Part shown: piece by piece, positions 11,429 through 23,154 of the stretch
Layout: each line of letters starts with the position of its first letter
Position numbering within the stretch: the stretch's first letter is position 1
From: Phytophthora quininea
Lineage: Eukaryota > Oomycota > Peronosporomycetes > Peronosporales > Peronosporaceae
Length of the DNA stretch: 57,489 nucleotides
Reading direction: 5' to 3'
Assembly: GCA_011947345.1 (NCBI GenBank)
Contig: JAAVTG010000716.1
Span: 1 to 57,489, forward strand
Program-made: the position numbers and the translations under genes
Notes under the pieces: model-generated
What the model saw: only the letters and a program-made list of their open reading frames with translations
What the model was told of the DNA's origin: nothing
Database searches by the model: none

Positions 11429-13513
11429 TGGTGGTCATACAGGGGCTGTTTTAAAGTTGAAGCGTTTGGCGTGTTGACGATGCTGAGAAGAGGAATGTTG
11501 ATGACCGTGGACGATGAGAAGTTGTTGAACAATGAGGTTGTCAGTAGTACCGGCAACTCCAACAGTTGGTACGCCGAGATAGGCCAAGAACAGTCACAGG
11601 AGTCGATAGAAGCCGGGTCATTTCGGGTTTGACGCCGACGACTGGAAGTGCAATGAGAAATGGCTTGAAGGTGGTGGATGACAGACGCGAACCTGCATCG
11701 AGTTGACTGGCTGGGTGTCGTTGGAGTTGTGAGGCATGTGGAAGAAGGGATCCCTTTGGTGAATCCGACGGTCAGATCATGGTGTTGAAGACCAGCGATT
11801 TCCTGCTTGTGAAGAGTGAGGGGAGGTGCCCCGAGTCTTAGCCGAACGTTGCGAAGTAAGGGACGATGTCACTGAGATGTCGTGCGCCAGTGTGCGCCAG
11901 TGCCCAAGTGACCAGGCGGGCTATACCGACAGCGATCGGTGGCGGTCAGTGTACTGCAACACACTCAGTAAGAAATAGGGCAATCTCGCAAAGTTTTTGA
12001 TGCACATGGCGGCGGAATTGGATTTCGGCCTTGCTGTTGTGATACCGACAGTGTTGACAATGGCGACTCCGTTGGTGGATGGTAATGATGGTGGTGACGA
12101 TGCCGACCGACAGTCACGAAGTGAGGAAGGCGCGTTGCGTGATTACGGCTACCGGTACTCGTGGCAGGAACGACGACAGTAGTGGAGATCCTGGTGATGG
12201 TGGTGGTGATAGCACTCCGCCTAAGGAAGGTGAGAAGACAGAGGACGGTAGTAACAAGGGACGCCCAACGTCTGAGGAAGGCGAGAGTCCAGCAGTTGCA
12301 GGATCGACGTTGACCTGTGCGAGGAAGACAGCATTGGCAGTGATGATCTGGTGACGTATGTCATCGAAGTCACGGTGGTGTTGAGAATCGACGGTTGAGG
12401 GCCGTCGATGTTAAGATGTTGAGAAGCGACACGAGTGGAGGCTGGAAGAACCAGCAAAACTCTGTGTTGCTGCGGAATGGCACGAGTGGAGGCTGGCAGA
12501 ACCAGCAAAACTCTGTGTTGTTGACGATCGACGTGGAGTGGAGGCTGGCAGAACCAGCAAAGCTCTGTGTTGTTGACGATCGACGTGGAGTGGAGGCTGG
12601 CAGAACCAGCAATCGCTAAGAGTTATTGAGGTCAGGCGGCTGACGAGCTGTCTAGATCACGTGTTGGACGGAGCAAGCAGTCGACGGGCTGTTTTGCTCT
12701 TGTCATTGACAGGCGATCGAGGATCGTCGAGTTCGTGTTGAAGTCCGACGGCGTCTAGTCGTCGTGATCCCAATAGAACTGTTCTACCGCTGTGTCTGGT
12801 GACTTTCCAGAATACGAATTCACGGTCTCGTATAGATAGGTGCCAACCGGCCGGTGAAGACGAACGAACTATTGGCGAGGAAATAGTTGTGGTGGACGTG
12901 GAGTCCCGCCTGTCGACGGCAGGAGTTCATAGTTACCGAAGGAAGAACGTTGAGGAAGTTGTAGTAGTTGGCGCAGAATCACGACTGCCGACGACGAAAA
13001 GGGCCAAACGGATGCTCGTCAAGGAAGCAGTGGCAGTTGATTCACGGCTATCGACGAAAAAGAAATTGCTGGCCCACGCCCAAAAGAACGGCTTCCAGAT
13101 CGAACGTCACAGTGAATCGTAGTCGCGAGGTTCAGGTGACGCGCTTGGAGTTGATTGGAACACCTACAGTAGGTGATCTACCCGACAACGGAATCGGTAT
13201 TGCGAGGAAGTGACAACTGTGAGTGCACTGCCTGGTGTGACGGTCACCCTCACAACCAAACGGACGGCAAGAGAGGCGAGCTGTAGATGCACGACGGGCA
13301 GTAGTTGATGTGTCGATGAATGCAGTGGATGCTACAGCGGCAGAAGGGTAACTGGAAAGACTTTGGCGACGATGATGACAGCAGTTATGAGCACGTGTTG
13401 ACGAGGGATATCATGGTGATCCAGTATATCGAGACGGTGATGGCGAGTAGACATACGCTGTTCATGGACAAACACGGGAAGGGCCGTGGAAGACCCTTCA
13501 TTTGAGGAAGGCG
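11429..13513. other. Interior of the LTR element, no recognisable retroviral genes
   Basis: Only short frames are present (61 to about 107 codons), rich in Gly, Asp, Ser, Arg and Val and without family signatures. Many GTTGACG and GACGTGGA-like phrases suggest old simple-repeat growth. The one clear structure is the tandem repeat at 12433-12612. Confidence 0.6.
12433..12612. repeat. Tandem repeat, about 53 bp x 4
   Basis: GAGTGGAGGCTGG recurs at about 12433, 12484, 12537 and 12590, each followed by AGAACCAGCAA. The last two units are nearly identical, which points to recent slippage or unequal exchange inside the LTR element. Confidence 0.85.
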
Positions 13514-14417
13514 TGTAATAGACCTGGTGGCAGCGACACCGAGATGCGTCTAAACGATAATCAATAATTGTTGGGCGGTTGCGACTTGGGGGCGACCGAT
13601 GGTAAAGGTCACGTTGGGTTTGAGCAACGAGATCTGGCAGTCTCGAATCGGCAGCGACGAGGACAAGTCTCAAATTGGCGGCGACGAGAACAAGTGTCGA
13701 ATGCGCAGCAACGTGAGCAAGTAGTCTCGAATCGGCAGTGACAAGGGCAAGCAGCAGAAGGTGACGACAGAAGTGCGGCAACCGACGACAGCAAGCAGGC
13801 AGTTGACGGTGGACATCGGATGTAAGGACTCGGTGGACGTCGACGGTGGTGACAACGGTGGACGTCAGACGGAAGCAGCAGTTGGAAGCCAACAGTGAAC
13901 GACGGTGGTAGTCTCGACGGTGGACGCTGAAGCGGGAACAGTCGACCGACCCGTGACCGGCGTTGCGGCAATTGATACTGTCAAGGACTGCAAGGTGACG
14001 TGCAGGCAGGAAGGACGGTTGGTGTTGTTGATGCCAGCGGTGGCTGTGCAGGACGGTGCTAGTGTGGACCGAACGAACGGGAGGGGACCAGTGTGTCTTC
14101 GAGTCTCCGTACTGCGATGTAAGGGGCCAGTGTGTTCCAAGTGGTAAGGACAGGCGTGCAGGGAATTCGCTTCGCGAGGTGCCAAGGGCTGCAAGGTTGA
14201 GAGCAGGCAGGACAGTTGTTGTCGAGAAAGGATAATAAATAGGTGGCAGTGTCGGCCAGGGCACGCACCGGCACAGGGAGCCCAGTTGGTTCTCTGTCGG
14301 CCAGTAGTTGTTAACGGTGTTGAAGTTAGTGACGGACGGCCCATCGGATCCAACGCAGGGTCAGCACACGAGCTAGCGGCTACTCCAGGAACGGGAGGAC
14401 CTCAAGAGTTCATTACA
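13514..14417 (+). repeat. 3' LTR (904 bp)
   Basis: A direct repeat of 10550-11428. The variable block near 13630-13740 differs in unit number and sequence from that in the 5' LTR; the rest is almost identical, suggesting a recent insertion or gene conversion between the LTRs. Confidence 0.85.
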
Positions 14418-14575
14418 GGGCGAGTCGCCCGGCTCAGCTGGAGGAGACGCTGCAGGCGCTCCAGTTCGAGAGCAAGATCACGCCCGAGGTCAAGGCCAAG
14501 ATCGACGCCGTCGTCAAGTTCGTGCCGAAGCTGCCCGAGCTCGACCAGTTCGCTCTGATGCGCAGCCAGTACCTG
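14418..14575 (+). pseudogene. AKR copy 5, 3' remainder after the LTR element
   Basis: It resumes at the AKR segment GASRPAQLEE and runs in AKR frame to the TAA at 14573-14575. It is the right-hand half of the copy interrupted at 10549. Confidence 0.92.
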
Positions 14576-14658
14576 TAAGAGGACAACCGCCTTGGTAAAT
14601 CAAGAATGCATTTTGGGGTTGCACTGACACGGTTACGGCGGCACTGCCTTCTATTTCG

Positions 14659-15009
14659 TTGGAGGCCTTCTTTTCCTATACCTGGCAGCAAGAAGCCTTC
14701 TATCTTGGAAAAAATGTTGTGTGTCCAGGTAATTCTTTACTTGTTTCGGCCTGGGAGCTGTTGCTGAAACACAACCTTGCGGAAGCCGTCGCGTGTCAAG
14801 CCATGCAAGATGCCGTCGTATTGCACGATAGCAGCTCTTTACGCCGTCAAGTTGACGCTCGTGTCGCGGGAAAAATGACGTCGTTCCAACTTGCAAGATG
14901 GAAAAGCTTCGACTCCGGCTACCACTTCAGCGTCTGCGGCAAGAGGGTCATCAACATCAAAGGCAAAGAGGAGAAGCCTAAGAGCGACCCTGCTTTCCAT
15001 CTCGTTTAA
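14659..15009 (+). CDS. Unassigned ORF of tail spacer, open copy
   Basis: Same frame as 6733-7083 (-) with a few amino-acid differences (for example SAWELL for SVWELL and VINIKG for VISIKG). It begins at TTG and its first ATG is near codon 49. It ends 10 bp from the stop of the convergent WLGC fragment. Two of five copies of this stretch are open over the full length, which is weak support for a coding exon. No function can be assigned. Confidence 0.3.
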   Translation: MEAFFSYTWQQEAFYLGKNVVCPGNSLLVSAWELLLKHNLAEAVACQAMQDAVVLHDSSSLRRQVDARVAGKMTSFQLARWKSFDSGYHFSVCGKRVINIKGKEEKPKSDPAFHLV

Positions 15010-15018
15010 GTCTCAAAT

Positions 15019-15692
15019 CTATGGTGTATTGTTTGGTCGCTCACATCCAAGCCATGCTTCAATGGCAGGGTCACAGATATCGCCAACGCCTCGTTGGATC
15101 TGCAGCTGCCTCGTAGCGATGTACTTGGTATCCGTCACGCAATTCGCCACCATCATTCGGGTGTTGTAGCAGATCCCTTGGGCGCCACTTATCCATAGAC
15201 TGCACTGCTTGCAATTGATCCCTCTGCACAATTCGTCCGATGAGTATTTCGTCGGCGCCGTCGCTTCTCGGTCGAGTGGCGGCAAACTCGGACAAGTTGT
15301 GTCTTTAAACGTTGCAAACACAGCCACATCGCCGACAGAAGCGCGTTCATCGGTCCATTGTAGCGGCTATTTCTCCCCGCTATCGGTAGACATCGAGACT
15401 CGGCCATGTTGCAAGTTCCTCGGATATATCCGTTGCAACACACTGCACTTCGAGCTCGTACTCCGAAAGAGGAGAGACTTGACAGAGGACCCAAGGAAGG
15501 CAGCGCCGGAGCTCGTAGAGCGTGGATGGTGTTGAGATCGGTCACTTTTTCCCAGCCCCGTAAAGCGTGGAATTTGACGACGGAACTAACCGCGGCTAAC
15601 GCCAAGTAGCGGAGGTTTGTCAACGCAGATTGGGGACGGAAGCGTGTCAACGTTGGAGATGCCGCCGAGGCGCAAGAACATCAAATTCGGCA
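15019..15692 (-). pseudogene. WLGC-family gene, 3' fragment (array copy C)
   Basis: The last 100 codons (15019-15327) are open and end in AWLGCERPNNTP. Upstream, frame breaks near 15450-15610 disrupt the LRR-like part. The right boundary is the same WLGC/AKR-flank junction as in copies A, B and D. It is preceded by AKR copy 6 sequence rather than by a promoter. Confidence 0.8.
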
Positions 15693-15733
15693 ACCTCAAA
15701 ATGCATTCTTGATTTACCAAGGCGGTTGTCCTC

Positions 15734-16791
15734 TTACAGGTAGTGGCTGCGCATCAGAGCGAACTGGTCGAGCTCGGGCAGCTTCGGCACGAACTTGACG
15801 ACGGCGTCGATCTTGGCCTTGACCTCGGGCGTGATCTTGCTCTCGAACTGGAGCGCCTGCAGCGTCTCCTCCAGCTGAGCCGGGCGACTCGCCCCAAGCA
15901 GAACCGTTGACACGTTTTCGTTGGAGACGACCCAAGCGATGGCCATCTGCGCCAGCGAGCAGCCCAACTCGTCGGCGATCGGCTTGAGCTTGTCGGCGAT
16001 CTCCACGCCCTCAGCGAAGCCTTCGTCGAAGTGGCCGGACTGGAACATAGCGGACGCGTAGCGAGAGCCTTCGGGTTTGCCCGCGCTGTACTTGCCCGTG
16101 AGGATGCCCATGGACAGCGGAGACCACGTGGTCAGTCCCAGCCTGTACTTCTTGTACAGACCGGCCAGGTCGAACTCGACGCGCGAGCGCTCGAGGATGT
16201 TGTACTGTGGCTGCTCCACCACCGGACGGACCAAACCCAAGCGGTCGGCGATCTCGCACGCCTCGAGGATGTCGGCCGAGCTCCACTCACTGGTGCCCCA
16301 GTAGAAGGCCCAGCCTTGCTCGATCACGAAGTTCATGGCTCGCACGGTCTCCTCGATGGGGTGTGCGGATCCGACCGGTGGCAGAAGATGACGTCGACGT
16401 AGTCGAGGCCCAGTCGCCTGAGCGAGGCCTTGGCGCCTTCAATGACGTGCTTGCGGCTCACACCGGAGGCGTTGGGTCCCGGCTTGGTGCCCGGAAAGAG
16501 CTTGGTGGTGATCACCAGGTCCTCGCGACCCCACACTCCTTCGGCGACGCCTCTCTCGATGGCCCTGCCCAGCATCACCTCAGCCTTGCCGCTGCCGTAG
16601 GCCTCGGCGCAGTCGAAGAAGTTGACGCCGTGCTTGTAGGCGAGACTCATCATCTCGTACCATCCGTCGCCCTCGTACTTGGACTCGTCGCTCATGAAGG
16701 CGCCAAGTCCGAACTTGGATACGAGCAGACCCGAATTCCCCATGAACCGGTACGTCATCTTGGCGGAGCTACCGTCGGCGGAGAGTCCCAT
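15734..16791 (-). pseudogene. AKR6-type aldo-keto reductase, array copy 6 (one frameshift)
   Basis: A full-length minus-strand copy whose only frame break is the shared C5-to-C4 loss near 16357. The N-terminal frame (16333-16791) keeps the catalytic tetrad; the C-terminal frame (15734-16345) keeps the rest. The C-terminus ends SHYL as in the open copy 10, rather than SQYL. Confidence 0.85.
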
Positions 16792-18222
16792 GGTGGAGTG
16801 AGTGAACGGTGGGGTGAGTAGTTGGAGTTGAGGAGATGAAGCGAATTCGACAATGAGGAAGACCCTGGGGGAGTGGAAGCAGCACCTGATTGGCCTCGGG
16901 CCAAGGTGGTCGACAGCGCGTCAAGTCTTGTACGCAAGCAACCAGTACGATACGGTAATCTAGCAATCCATTTCGTTGGTTAGGCGAGATGTAGGGTCGG
17001 TAGCGGACAGCCCTAAGGTGAGCGCTTCCAAAGGTAATACCTTGAAGGTATAGCCGACCGGTTTGGATTAGTGATCTCGGCTGAGCAAAGGGACCAGTGG
17101 AATCGATGCGTATAGGAATGGAAAGCCACTGCCGGCATTACTGTATCTCCTTGTCGGGATGGAAAATGTTTATGAATAAATTGTTTACTCAATGCGCCCC
17201 GATCTTCCCGGAGCACGGATGGAGAAATGTTTATGAATAATTATTTAATGGTAATCCCAGCTGTGCACTCCCCAGGAAGTGTCCATGAAGTATCTCCTGT
17301 CCTGAGCGCCGACGAGAACAAGGTTACTGAGTAGATGTCGTCATGGAAACGCGTGCACTTTTGATCGCCTACAGGCGATTGAAGTCGTATGTACGGCCAG
17401 AAGTCTCATCTAATGCTTCTTCCCACACGAGCACATCGATGATGTTTCTATCCGAGCTATCCCAAGTATTGCATCATCTTCCAGAAAGAAAGCAGTGCCT
17501 TCGTCGCTGCACACCCTCGGGTCTTCGCTCTTCGTCCCAACGCGTAATTTGTCAATGACTTCGGCTGTCTACGAGTTCCCCAACTTTCTGCAGTTAATAG
17601 CATTTGTACATCACCGCAAGTTGAGAAGTCCTGATAACAATATAGTTAAACTTCATTCCTCTAGAAAGCAGTGCCAAGCTGACAGTCAAATCAATCGACA
17701 CACCGCCACAGCCCTCATTTGCTGAAAACGCTCCAGGCTGCGCAACTAGCCCAGCTGGAAGATGATGCAATACTTGGGATACTTCCGATACCAAAGGTGC
17801 TCGATTGATGAGCTCGGGCGCATTGAGTAAACAATTTATTCATAAACATTTTCATCCCGACAAGGAGATACAGTAATGTCGGCAGTGGCTTTCCATTCGT
17901 ATACGCATCGATTCCACTGGTCCCATTGCTCAGCCGAGATCACTAATCCAAACCGGTCGGCTATACCTTCAAGGTATTACCTTTGGAAGCGCTCACCTTA
18001 GGGCTTTCCGCTACCGACCCTACATCTCGCCTAACCAACGAAATGGATTGCTAGATTACCGTATCGTACTGGTTGCTTGCGTACAAGACTTGGCGCGCTG
18101 TCGACCACCTTGGCCCGAGGCCAATCAGGTGCTGCTTCCACTCCCCAGGGTCTTCCTCATTGTCGAATTCGCTTCATCTTCCCCAACTCCAACTACTCAC
18201 CCCACCGTTCACTCACTCCACC
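16792..18222. repeat. Head-to-head AKR spacer 3
   Basis: About 1.43 kb, with the core in the same orientation as spacers 1 and 2 and the 26-bp inverted repeat near 17459-17484 and 17755-17781. No gene is supported in it. Confidence 0.7.
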
Positions 18223-19279
18223 ATGGGACTCTCCGCCGACGGTAGCTCCGCCAAGATGACGTACCGGTTCATGGGGAATTCGGGTCTGCTCGTATCCAAG
18301 TTCGGACTTGGCGCCTTCATGAGCGACGAGTCCAAGTACGAGGGCGACGGATGGTACGAGATGATGAGTCTCGCCTACAAGCACGGCGTCAACTTCTTCG
18401 ACTGCGCCGAGGCCTACGGCAGCGGCAAGGCTGAGTGATGCTGGGCAGGGCCATCGAGAGAGGCGTCGCCGAAGGAGTGTGGGGTCGCGAGGACCTGGTG
18501 ATCACCACCAAGCTCTTTCCAGGCACCAAGCCGGGACCGAACGCCTCCGGTGTGAGCCGCAAGCACGTCATTGAAGGCGCCAAGGCCTCGCTCAGGCGAC
18601 TGGGCCTCGACTACGTCGACGTCATCTTCTGCCACCGGTCGGATCCGCACACCCCATCGAGGAGACCGTGCGAGCCATGAACTTCGTGATCGAGCAAGGC
18701 TGGGCCTTCTACTGGGGCACCAGTGAGTGGAGCTCGGCCGACATCCTCGAGGCGTGCGAGATCGCCGACCGCTTGGGTTTGGTCCGTCCGGTGGTGGAGC
18801 AGCCACAGTACAACATCCTCGAGCGCTCGCGCGTCGAGTTCGACCTGGCCGGTCTGTACAAGAAGTACAGGCTGGGACTGACCACGTGGTCTCCGCTGTC
18901 CATGGGCATCCTCACGGGCAAGTACAGCGCGGGCAAACCCGAAGGCTCTCGCTACGCGTCCGCTATGTTCCAGTCCGGCCACTTCGACGAAGGCTTCGCT
19001 GAGGGCGTGGAGATCGCCGACAAGCTCAAGCCGATCGCCGACGAGTTGGGCTGCTCGCTGGCGCAGATGGCCATCGCTTGGGTCGTCTCCAACGAAAACG
19101 TGTCAACGGTTCTGCTTGGGGCGAGTCGCCCGGCTCAGCTGGAGGAGACGCTGCAGGCGCTCCAGTTCGAGAGCAAGATCACGCCCGAGGTCAAGGCCAA
19201 GATCGACGCCGTCGTCAAGTTCGTGCCGAAGCTGCCTGAGCTCGACCAGTTCGCTCTGATGCGCAGCCAGTACCTGTAA
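18223..19279 (+). pseudogene. AKR6-type aldo-keto reductase, array copy 7 (two frameshifts)
   Basis: A full-length copy with a lost G near 18435 (GKAEVM becomes a stop soon after GKAE) and the shared C5-to-C4 loss near 18655. The C-terminal frame from 18668 to TAA at 19279 is intact. Confidence 0.88.
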
Positions 19280-19494
19280 GAGGACAACCGCCTTGGTAAA
19301 TCAAGAATGCATTTTGGGGTTGCACTGACACGGTTACGGCGGCACTGCCTTCTATTTCGTTGGAGGCCTTCTTTTCCTATACCTGGCAGCAAGAAGCCTT
19401 CTATCTTGGAAAAAATGTTGTGTGTCCGGGTAATTCTTTACTTGTTTCGGTCTGGGAGCTGTTGCTGAAACAAAACCTTGCGGAAGCCGTCGTG
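19280..19494 (+). pseudogene. Truncated tail spacer with start of the unassigned ORF
   Basis: The 3' flank of copy 7 and the first about 45 codons of the spacer ORF are present. At about 19494 the sequence switches abruptly into the middle of an inverted AKR gene. The rest of the ORF and the whole WLGC fragment are missing. GTGGGTCCC at the switch could be microhomology. Confidence 0.75.
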
Positions 19495-19811
19495 GGTCCC
19501 GGCTTGGTGCCCGGAAAGAGCTTGGTGGTGATCACCAGGTCCTCGCGACCCCACACTCCTTCGGCGACGCCTCTCTCGATGGCCCTGCCCAGCATCACCT
19601 CAGCCTTGCCGCTGCCGTAGGCCTCGGCGCAGTCGAAGAAGTTGACGCCGTGCTTGTAGGCGAGACTCATCATCTCGTACCATCCGTCGCCCTCGTACTT
19701 GGACTCGTCGCTCATGAAGGCGCCAAGTCTGAACTTGGATACGAGCAGACCCGAATTCCCCATGAACCGGTACGTCATCTTGGCGGAGCTACCGTCGGCG
19801 GAGAGTCCCAT
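19495..19811 (-). pseudogene. AKR6-type aldo-keto reductase, array copy 8 (5' fragment)
   Basis: Only the first about 105 codons remain, from MGLSADGSSAK to LFPGTKPGP, on the minus strand. One substitution gives KFRLG for KFGLG. It retains Asp60, Tyr65 and Lys97 but lacks His138 and the whole C-terminal two-thirds. The truncation coincides with the inverted junction at about 19494. Confidence 0.9.
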
Positions 19812-21183
19812 GGTGGAGTGAGTGAACGGTGGGGTGAGTAGTTGGAGTTGAGGAGATGAAGCGAATTCGACAATGAGGAAGACCCTGGGGAGTGGAAGCA
19901 GCACCTGATTGGCCTCGGGCCAAGGTGGTCGACAGCGCCAAGTCTTGTACGCAAGCAACCAGTACGATACGGTAATCTAGCAATCCATTTCGTTGGATAG
20001 GCGAGATGTAGGGTCGGTGGCGGACAGCCCTAAGGTGAGCGCTTCCAAAGGTAATACCTTGAAGGTATAGCCGACCGGTTTGGATTAGTGATCTCGGCTG
20101 AGTAAAGGGACCAGTGGAATCGATGCGTATAGGAATGGAAAGCCACTGCCAGCATTACTGTATCTCCTTGTCGGGATGGAAAATGTTTATGAATAAATTG
20201 TTTACTCAATGTGCCCGAGCTCATCAATCGAGTACCTTTGGTATCGGAAGTATCCCAAGTATTGCATCATCTTCCAGCTGGGCTAGTTGCGCAGCCTGGA
20301 GCGTTTTCAGCAAATGAGGGCAGTGGCGGTGTGTCGATTGATTTGACTGTCAGCTTGGCACTGCTTTCTAGAGGAATGAAGTTTAACTATATTGTTATCA
20401 GGACTTCTCAACTTGCGGTGATGTACAAATGCTATTAACTGCAGAAAGTTGGGGAACTCGTAGACAGCCGAAGTCATTGACAAATTACGCGTTGGGACGA
20501 AGAGCGAAGGCCTGAGGGTGTGCAGCGACGAAGGCACTGCTCTCTGTCTGGAAGATGATGCAATACTGGGATAGCTCGGATAGAAACATCATCGATGTGC
20601 TCGTGTGGGAAGAGATGAGACTTCTGGCCGTACATACGACTTCAATCGCCTGTAGGCGATCAAAATGCACGCGTTTCCATGACGACATCTACTCAGTAAC
20701 CTTGTTCTCGTCGGCGCTCAGGAGATACTTCATGGACACTTCCTGGGAGTGCACAGCTGGGATTACCATTAAATAATTATTCATAAACATTTCTCCATCC
20801 GTGCTCCGGAAGATCGGGGCGCATTGAGTAAACAACTTATTCATAAACATTTTCATCCCGACAAGGAGATACAGTAATGTCGGCAGTGGCTTTCCATTCG
20901 TATACGCATCGATTCCACTCGTCCCTTTGCTCAGCCGAGATCATTTCTTCGCGGTATTACCTTTGGAAGCGCTCACCTTAGACCCTACATCTCGCCTAAC
21001 CAACGAAATGGATTGCTAGATTACCGTATCGTACTGGTTGCTTGCGTACAAGACTTGACGCGCTGTCGACCACCTTGGCCCGAGGCCAATCAGGTGCTGC
21101 TTCCACTCCCCCAGGGTCTTCCTCATTGTCGAATTCGCTTCATCTCCTCAACTCCAACTACTCCACCGTTCACTCACTCCACC
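19812..21183. repeat. Head-to-head AKR spacer 4, core flipped
   Basis: The arms match the other head-to-head spacers but the core runs in the opposite orientation: the GAGCTCATCAATCGAG side is now on the left and the GCTCCGGAAGATCGGGGCG side on the right. The right arm has lost about 30 bp around 20943-20985. The 26-bp inverted repeat persists with small changes near 20250 and 20550. Confidence 0.7.
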
Positions 21184-22229
21184 ATGGGACTCTCCGCCAA
21201 CAGTAGCTCCGCCAAGATGACGTACCGGTTCATGGGGAATTCGGGTCTGCTCGTATCCAAGTTCGGACTTGGCGCCTTCATGAGCGACGAGTCAAGTACG
21301 AGGGCGACGGATGGTACGAGATGATGAGTCTCGCCTACAAGCACGGCGTCAACTTCTTCGACTGCGCCGAGGCCTACGGCAGCGGCAAGGCTGGTGATGC
21401 TGGGCAGGGCCATCGAGAGAGGCGTCGCCGAAGGAGTGTGGGGTCGCGAGGACCTGGTGATCACCACCAAGCTCTTTCCAGGCACCAAGCCGGGACCCAA
21501 CGCCTCCGGTGTGAGCCGTCATTGAAGGCGCCAAGGCCTCGCTCAGGCGACTGGGCCTCACTACGTCGACGTCATCTTCTGCCACCGGTCGGATCCGCAC
21601 ACCCCATCGAGGAGACCGTGCGAGCCATGAACTTCGTGATCGAGCAAGGCTGGGCCTTCTACTGGGGCACCAGTGAGTGGAGCTCGGCCGACATCCTCGA
21701 GGCGTGCGAGATCGCCGACCGCTTGGGTTTGGTCCGTCCGGTGGTGGAGCAGCCACAGTACAACATCCTCGAGCGCTCGCGCGTCGAGTTCGACCTGGCC
21801 GGTCTGTACAAGAAGTACAGGCTGGGACTGACCACGTGGTCTCCGCTGTCCATGGGCATCCTCACGGGCAAGTACAGCGCGGGCAAACCCGAAGGCTCTC
21901 GCTACGCGTCCGCTATGTTCCAGTCCGGCCACTTCGACGAAGGCTTCGCTGAGGGCGTGGAGATCGCCGACAAGCTCAAGCCGATCGCCGACGAGTTGGG
22001 CTGCTCGCTGGCGCAGATGGCCATCGCTTGGGTCGTCTCCAACGAAAACGTGTCAACGGTTCTGCTTGGGGCGAGTCGCCCGGCTCAGCTGGAGGAGACG
22101 CTGCAGGCGCTCCAGTTCGAGAGCAAGATCACGCCCGAGGTCAAGGCCAAGATCGACGCCGTCGTCAAGTTCGTGCCGAAGCTGCCCGAGCTCGACCAGT
22201 TCGCTCTGATGCGCAGCCACTACCTGTAA
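21184..22229 (+). pseudogene. AKR6-type aldo-keto reductase, array copy 9 (broken)
   Basis: At least five frame-affecting changes: a lost C near 21293, two bases near 21391, eight bases near 21518 (the SRKHV segment), one G near 21560, and the C5-to-C4 loss near 21604. The C-terminal 203 codons are open to TAA at 22229 and end SHYL. It retains ATG and a normal 5' flank. Confidence 0.88.
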
Positions 22230-22311
22230 GAGGACAACCGCCTTGGTAAATCAAGAATGCATTTTGGGGTTGCACTGACACGGTTACGGCGGCACTGCCT
22301 TCTATTTCGTT

Positions 22312-22660
22312 GGAGGCCTTCTTTTCCTATACCTGGCAGCAAGAAGCCTTCTATCTTGGAAAATAATGTTGTGTGTCCAGGTAATTCTTTACTTGTTTCG
22401 GTCTGGGAGCTGTTGCTGAAACACAACCTTGCGGAAGCCGTCGTGTGTCAAGCCATGCAAGATGCCGTCGTATTGCACGATAGCAGCTCTTTACGCCGTC
22501 AAGTTGACGCTCGTGTCGCGGGAAAAATGACGTCGTTCCAACTTGCAAGGTGGAAAAGCTTCGACTCCGGCTACCACTTCAGCGTCTGCGGCAAGAGGGT
22601 CATCAGCATCAAAGGCAAGAGGAGAAGCCTAAGAGCGACCCTGCTTTCCATCTCGTTTAG
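22312..22660 (+). pseudogene. Tail-spacer ORF, broken copy
   Basis: Same stretch as 14659-15009 with an A-to-T change and frame change near 22364 and a lost A near 22617. It ends just before the convergent WLGC fragment. Confidence 0.5.
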
Positions 22661-22668
22661 TCTCAAAT

Positions 22669-23012
22669 CTATGGTGTATTGTTTGGTCGCTCACATCCAA
22701 GCCAGGCTTCAATGGCAGTGTCACAAATATCGCCAACGCCTCGTTGGATCTGCAGCTGCCTCGTAGCGATGTACTTGGTATCCGTCACGCAATTCACCAC
22801 CATCATTCGGGTGTTGTAGCAGATCCCTTGGGCGCCACTTAGACTGCACTGCTTGCAATTGATCCCTCCGCACAATTCGTCCGATGAGTATTTCGTCGGC
22901 GCCGTCACTTCTCGGTCGAGTGGCGGCGAACTCGGACAAGTTGTGTCTTTAAACGTTGCAAACACAGCCACATCGCCGACAGAAGCGCGTTCATCGATCC
23001 ATTGTAGCGGCT
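22669..23012 (-). pseudogene. WLGC-family 3' fragment (copy D), C-terminal half
   Basis: An open C-terminal domain of about 100 codons ending AWLGCERPNNTP, cut upstream by a retrotransposon that starts at 23013. The 5' remainder lies at 29088-29414. The two flanks join to the uninterrupted sequence seen in copies A-C and E with no bases lost or duplicated. Confidence 0.88.
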
Positions 23013-23135
23013 TTTTCCTTGGCGACACGACTTGGAGTGCACTTCGTTGTACACAGTGTTGGGAAAAATAAGCAGCTTTATTGATCGTCATTGAGTGACC
23101 AGGATGTGCCACGCCGAGAGAGCGGCGTGAGCCCC
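23013..23135 (-). repeat. B2 split direct repeat
   Basis: 123 bp starting TTTTCCTTGGCGACACG on the plus strand, matching 23484-23606. It forms the outer left border of the element. Confidence 0.9.
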
Positions 23136-23154
23136 TGGGTGTGGTGTGGTGGGT

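Larger units (their letters stand above)
10550..14417 (+). mobile_element. Non-autonomous LTR retrotransposon (LARD-like)
   Basis: Two direct repeats begin TGTAAT and end ATTACA (10550-11428 and 13514-14417), the TG...CA form of LTRs. The 2.1-kb interior has no gag, protease, reverse transcriptase or integrase frame that I can recognise. The interior starts TGGTGGTCATAC right after the 5' LTR, a plausible tRNA primer site beginning TGG, and has a purine-rich stretch (GAGGAAGGCG) just before the 3' LTR. It lies inside AKR copy 5. The flanks read GGGGA on the left and GGGCG on the right, so no clean target duplication is visible. Strand is inferred from the primer-site and purine-tract positions. 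Confidence 0.8.

Noticed and set aside
12433..12612. CRISPR-like array
   Set aside because: The repeated units include the supposed spacers and the whole lies inside a eukaryotic LTR element. It is an ordinary tandem repeat.
10541..14422. Clean target duplication at the LTR element in AKR copy 5
   Set aside because: The flanks are GGGGA on the left and GGGCG on the right. A four-base GGGG duplication would need an extra A and a lost G, so I do not claim it.
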